NCBI GenBank assembly: GCA_903890265.1
Contig: CAITAM010000426.1
Span: 1-9,848 of the forward strand
DNA length: 9,848 bases
Direction: 5' to 3'
DNA from: an uncultured Pseudomonadota bacterium
GTDB lineage: Bacteria > Pseudomonadota > Gammaproteobacteria > Steroidobacterales > Steroidobacteraceae
In this document: positions 6,838 to 9,848 of the stretch, piece by piece
Numbering within the stretch: the stretch's first letter is position 1
Layout of the letters: the number at the start of each line of letters is the position of its first letter
The notes under the pieces: model-generated
Databases searched by the model: none
What the model was told of the DNA's origin: nothing
Seen by the model: only the letters and a program-made list of their open reading frames with translations
Translations under genes and position numbers: made by a program

Positions 6838-6866
6838 ACTCTAGTCCCAAGGCGGGGTGGGGTCAA
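6838..6866 (-). promoter_or_regulatory. Sigma70-like promoter for rubrerythrin
   Basis: On the minus strand TTGACC (6866-6861) and TAGAGT (6843-6838) are exactly 17 bases apart, matching five of six and four of six consensus positions. Transcription would start near 6831, giving a leader of about 70 bases. The leader contains two GAACG repeats (plus strand 6803-6807 and 6818-6822), which I cannot assign to a regulator. I see no clear OxyR, PerR or Fur site. Confidence 0.6.
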
Positions 6867-6898
6867 CGTCAGTAGGGTGACCGCGCGGACGGCGCGCG

Positions 6899-6928
6899 TT
6901 GACGCTGCTTTCCGACCCCCGGTACTGT
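6899..6928 (+). promoter_or_regulatory. Candidate promoter for xseB-ispA-dxs
   Basis: TTGACG (6899-6904) and TACTGT (6923-6928) are 18 bases apart, giving a good -35 but a poor -10. The predicted start near 6935 gives a leader of about 40 bases. It is back to back with the rubrerythrin promoter; the two -35 boxes are 32 bases apart. Confidence 0.45.
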
Positions 6929-6974
6929 AGCGCGCTGCTGCCGTCGTCGCACACGGCGCCCCCACAGGTGACCC

Positions 6975-7238
6975 ATGGCCAAGCCGCGTTCCGTGCCGGC
7001 CGTTGATTTCGAGCAGGCGATGGCCGAGCTGGAGGCGCTGGTCGCTAAGCTCGAGCGCGGCGACCTGCCGCTCGAGGAGTCGCTGGCCGCGTTCGAGCGG
7101 GGCGTGGCTCTGACCCGCACCTGCCAGACCGCGCTCGCCGCGGCCGAGCAGAAGGTGGAAATGCTCTCGCGCACCGGCGACGGCGACAGCGAGGCCGTGC
7201 CCTTCGCCGGCACCGCTGCACTGGACGACACGGACTGA
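6975..7238 (+). CDS. xseB: Exodeoxyribonuclease VII small subunit (XseB)
   Basis: XseB is the small subunit of exonuclease VII, which with XseA degrades single-stranded DNA to oligonucleotides. The 87-residue product has the usual length (80 in E. coli) and the two-helix family pattern: FEQAMAELEALVAKLERGDL (residues 12-31), then PLEESLAAFERGVALTR and CQTALAAAEQKVEML. A variable acidic tail follows. The ATG has AGGTGA three bases upstream, which matches the far end of the anti-Shine-Dalgarno pairing. It is the first gene of the xseB-ispA-dxs cluster, with ispA starting five bases past its stop. xseA is not in this window, as is usual. Confidence 0.95.
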   Translation: MAKPRSVPAVDFEQAMAELEALVAKLERGDLPLEESLAAFERGVALTRTCQTALAAAEQKVEMLSRTGDGDSEAVPFAGTAALDDTD

Positions 7239-7243
7239 ACCGC

Positions 7244-8131
7244 TTGGCCGACCCCGACATTTCCCGCCGCCTCGCGCTGTGGGCGGAGCGCGTCGAGCAG
7301 GCGCTTGATCGCGCCCTGCCGCCGGCCGACACGATGCCGACCCGTCTGCACCAGGCGATGCGCTACAGCGCGCTCGGCGGCGGCAAGCGCATCCGTCCGG
7401 CGCTCGTCTACGCGTGTGGCGAGCTGCTCGGCGTGGAGCCTGCGCTGCTCGACGCCCCGGCCGCCGCCATCGAGATGATCCACGTGTACTCGCTCGTGCA
7501 CGACGACCTGCCGGCCATGGACGATGACGAGTACCGGCGCGGCCGGCTGACGTGCCATCGCCGGTTCGACGAGGCGACGGCCATCCTTGCCGGCGACTCG
7601 CTGCAGGTTCTCGCCTTCGCGACGCTCGCCGGGTGCCCGGCGCCGCCCGCGCGGCGGCTGGAGATGATCGAGCTCATGGCGCGGGCGAGCGGCACCGCGG
7701 GCATGGCCGGCGGCCAGGCCATCGACCTCGACGCCGCCGGCCGCTCGCTGACCCTCGCCGAACTGGAGCACATGCACCGGCTGAAGACCGGTGAGCTGCT
7801 CAAGGCCGCGGTGCTGCTGCCGGCCGCACTGGTCGAGACGAGCAGTGCCGACCGCGCCCGCCTCGATCGGTTCGGCGCCGCGCTGGGACTCGCTTTCCAG
7901 ATCGTCGACGACCTCCTGGACGTGACCGGGGATCCGGCGCTCATCGGCAAGGCGACGGGCGTGGACGAGGCGCGCGGCAAGCCCACCTACCCGGCACTGG
8001 TCGGCATCGAGGCCTCGCGCCGGCGCGCCGCCGACCTGCACGCGGAGGCGCGGGCGGAACTCGCGCCCTTTGGCAGTCGGGCGGGTCCGCTGCTTGCGCT
8101 GGCGGACTTCCTCACCGCCCGCGTCAGCTGA
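7244..8131 (+). CDS. ispA: Farnesyl diphosphate synthase (IspA)
   Basis: IspA condenses dimethylallyl and then geranyl diphosphate with isopentenyl diphosphate to give farnesyl diphosphate, the precursor of undecaprenyl phosphate and quinone side chains. The 295-residue protein is a typical all-helical trans-prenyltransferase. Visible motifs are GGGKRIRP (45-52), the first Asp-rich motif DDLPAMD (Asp87, Asp88, Asp93) followed by RRGR, GGQAIDL (156-162), KTG (181-183), and the second Asp-rich motif DDLLD (222-226). The DDx4D form and HVYSLVHDD context are those of bacterial farnesyl/geranyl diphosphate synthases rather than long-chain synthases. The start is TTG, five bases after the xseB stop; no in-frame ATG exists before residue 31, which would cut into the first conserved helix. 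No clear ribosome site is seen, so translation is probably coupled to xseB. Confidence 0.95.
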   Translation: MADPDISRRLALWAERVEQALDRALPPADTMPTRLHQAMRYSALGGGKRIRPALVYACGELLGVEPALLDAPAAAIEMIHVYSLVHDDLPAMDDDEYRRGRLTCHRRFDEATAILAGDSLQVLAFATLAGCPAPPARRLEMIELMARASGTAGMAGGQAIDLDAAGRSLTLAELEHMHRLKTGELLKAAVLLPAALVETSSADRARLDRFGAALGLAFQIVDDLLDVTGDPALIGKATGVDEARGKPTYPALVGIEASRRRAADLHAEARAELAPFGSRAGPLLALADFLTARVS

Positions 8132-8174
8132 GCGCCGAGCAGGCCCCGCCCATTGCGAGTAGACTGAGAGGCCC

Positions 8175-9848
8175 ATGCGAGCTGCTGATCGCTACCCCCT
8201 GCTAGACGCGATCGCCGCCCCGGCCGATCTCCGTACCCTGCCCTCAAGCCGCCTGCCGGAGGTGGCAGCGCAGCTGCGCGACTTTCTGATCGAGACGGTC
8301 AGCCAGCGCGGCGGCCACTTCGCGGCAGGTCTCGGCACCGTCGAGCTCACCCTTGCCCTCCATTACGTCTACAACACGCCGGACGACCGCCTTGTCTGGG
8401 ACGTCGGGCATCAGGCCTACCCGCACAAGGTCCTCACCGGGCGGCGCGAGCGGCTGCGCACGATCAAGCACCGCGACGGGCTGGCGCCGTTTCCCTGCCG
8501 CACCGAGAGCGAATACGACACCTTCGGCGTCGGCCACTCGAGCACCTCGATTTCCGCTGCCCTCGGCATGGCGATCGCGAACCAGCAGCGGCCGGCGGGG
8601 GCTCCGCGGCGGCGCGTGGTCGCCGTGATCGGTGACGGCGCGATGAGCGCCGGCCTTGCCTTCGAGGCGCTGAATCACGCGGGCTCTCTCGACGTCGATC
8701 TGCTGGTGGTGCTGAACGACAACGACATGTCGATCTCGGAGAACGTCGGCGCGCTGTCGAACTACTTTGCCCGGGTGCTGTCCGGCCGGCTGTACTCCGG
8801 CCTGCGCGAGAGCGGCAAACGCGTGCTGCGCCGGGTGCCGGCCGCCTGGGAGCTTGCGCGACGCTCGGAAGAGCACGTCAAGGGCATGGTCCTGCCGGGC
8901 ACGATGTTCGAGGAAATGGGCTTCAACTACATCGGCCCCGTCGACGGGCACGATCTTGACGCGCTGCTCGCCACCCTCGGCAATCTCCGCGACCGGCGCG
9001 GGCCGCAGTTCCTGCACGTGGTGACGCAGAAGGGGCGTGGCTACGCGCCTGCCGAGGCGGATCCCATCCGCTGGCACGGCCCGGGGCCGTTCGACCCGGC
9101 GTCCGGCATCATTCACTCCGAGAAGGCGACCGGCCCGACCTACAGCCAGGTCTTCGGTGAATGGCTCTGTGACATGGCGGAAGCCGACCCGCGCGTGGTG
9201 GGCATCACGCCGGCCATGCGCGAAGGCTCCGGCATGGTCGACTTCGAACGGCGCTTCCCGGATCGCTACTTCGACGTGGCGATTGCCGAGCAGCACGCGG
9301 TGACGTTCGCCGCGGGCCTTGCGTGCGAGGGCCTGCGCCCGGTGGTGGCGATTTACTCCACGTTCCTGCAGCGGGCGTACGACCAGCTGATCCACGACGT
9401 CGCGTTGCAGAACCTGCCCGTCACCTTCGCCATCGACCGGGCCGGCGTCGTCGGCGGCGATGGCGCGACGCATCAGGGCGCCTTCGACCTGTCGTTCATG
9501 CGCTGCATTCCGAACCTGATCGTCATGGCGCCGTCGAACGAGAACGAGTGCCGGCAGATGCTCTACACCGCCGTGATGCACGGTGGGCCCGCCGCGGTCC
9601 GCTACCCGCGCGGCACGGGTCCGGGGGTGCGGCCCGTGCAGGCCTTTACGTCGCTGCCGATCGGCAGGGCGGAGGTCGTTCGCGAAGGTCGGTCGGGGCT
9701 CGTGATTTTCTGCTTCGGCGCGCTGCTCGCGGCCTGCCAGACCGCCGCCGACGGCAGCGACGCCACGCTCGTCAACATGCGCTTCGTAAAGCCGCTCGAC
9801 GAGGAGCTTGTCGTGCGGCTCGCGAGCCGCGCGGAGGCGATCGTGACG
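8175..9848 (+). CDS. dxs: 1-deoxy-D-xylulose-5-phosphate synthase (Dxs), 3' end cut by window edge
   Basis: Dxs joins pyruvate and glyceraldehyde 3-phosphate, with thiamine diphosphate, to make 1-deoxy-D-xylulose 5-phosphate, the first step of the MEP pathway. The 558 codons present run to the last base; E. coli Dxs has 620 residues, so about 60 are missing. Landmarks match E. coli throughout: GGHFAAGLGTVELTLALHYV (His48), VWDVGHQAYPHK, the thiamine-binding GDGAMSAG (153-160) through NDN (Asn181), KGMVLPGTMFEEMGFNYIGP, ITPAMREGSGM, the catalytic Glu372 in IAEQHAVTFAAG, and FVKPLDEEL near the cut. The ATG has GAGAGG three bases upstream and lies 43 bases past the ispA stop. IspA next door uses the pathway's end products, so the cluster couples entry into and exit from isoprenoid synthesis. 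Confidence 0.97.
   Translation, partial: MRAADRYPLLDAIAAPADLRTLPSSRLPEVAAQLRDFLIETVSQRGGHFAAGLGTVELTLALHYVYNTPDDRLVWDVGHQAYPHKVLTGRRERLRTIKHRDGLAPFPCRTESEYDTFGVGHSSTSISAALGMAIANQQRPAGAPRRRVVAVIGDGAMSAGLAFEALNHAGSLDVDLLVVLNDNDMSISENVGALSNYFARVLSGRLYSGLRESGKRVLRRVPAAWELARRSEEHVKGMVLPGTMFEEMGFNYIGPVDGHDLDALLATLGNLRDRRGPQFLHVVTQKGRGYAPAEADPIRWHGPGPFDPASGIIHSEKATGPTYSQVFGEWLCDMAEADPRVVGITPAMREGSGMVDFERRFPDRYFDVAIAEQHAVTFAAGLACEGLRPVVAIYSTFLQRAYDQLIHDVALQNLPVTFAIDRAGVVGGDGATHQGAFDLSFMRCIPNLIVMAPSNENECRQMLYTAVMHGGPAAVRYPRGTGPGVRPVQAFTSLPIGRAEVVREGRSGLVIFCFGALLAACQTAADGSDATLVNMRFVKPLDEELVVRLASRAEAIVT

Noticed and set aside
6923..6938. Second LexA-box candidate at TACTGT upstream of xseB
   Set aside because: Only one half-site (CTGT) is present; the position for ACAG reads GCTG, so the dyad fails.
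8132..8174. Internal promoter for dxs (TAGACT at 8159-8164 as a -10)
   Set aside because: No acceptable -35 lies 16-18 bases upstream; the 43-base gap is explained by an operon junction with a ribosome site.
6869..9581. 435- and 445-codon minus-strand frames opposite xseB/ispA and dxs
   Set aside because: They lie over strongly conserved enzyme genes and cross the intergenic gap without recognisable motifs.

Overview
The window is GC-rich, gene-dense bacterial chromosome that reads as a high-GC gammaproteobacterium. Topoisomerase IV ParE/ParC and Dxs resemble their E. coli counterparts along almost their whole length, and the order xseB-ispA-dxs is the one found in E. coli. A finer placement (for example Chromatiales- or Xanthomonadales-like) is only a guess. 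I see no tRNA, rRNA, insertion sequence, phage gene or CRISPR array. No stretch over 300 bases lacks a gene; the longest is the 212-base divergent intergenic region at 6763-6974.

Left part, minus strand (1-4135): a two-gene topoisomerase IV operon, parE then parC, with a 4-base ATGA stop/start overlap. parC runs off the left edge, probably missing only a short C-terminal tail. Just upstream of parE, at 4158-4177, is a perfect 20-base dyad of the gamma/betaproteobacterial LexA (SOS) box type, CTGT-N8-ACAG with an AT-only centre, overlapping the likely -10 region.

Middle part, minus strand (4251-6762): rubrerythrin (ferritin-like di-iron domain only, no rubredoxin domain), then a GlpC/HdrD-like Fe-S oxidoreductase with two N-terminal iron-sulfur cluster motifs and two CCG-type domains (the second degenerate), then a DUF3501 protein. 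The last two overlap by one base (TGATG). Three GC-rich hairpins separate rubrerythrin from the Fe-S gene; one is followed by TTTT and looks like an intrinsic terminator. This looks like a peroxide- or redox-stress module in which the Fe-S protein might supply the electron path the rubrerythrin lacks. DUF3501 has no known function.

Right part, plus strand (6975-9848): xseB (exonuclease VII small subunit), ispA (farnesyl diphosphate synthase, TTG start) and dxs (DXP synthase, truncated by the right edge). IspA and Dxs both serve isoprenoid synthesis through the MEP pathway. Rubrerythrin and xseB are divergent, with back-to-back sigma70-like promoters between them.

The most interesting items are the LexA-like operator in front of the topoisomerase IV operon and the rubrerythrin/Fe-S oxidoreductase/DUF3501 module with its hairpin array. 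The long open frames opposite parE, parC, the Fe-S gene and ispA are antisense shadows and are not annotated.
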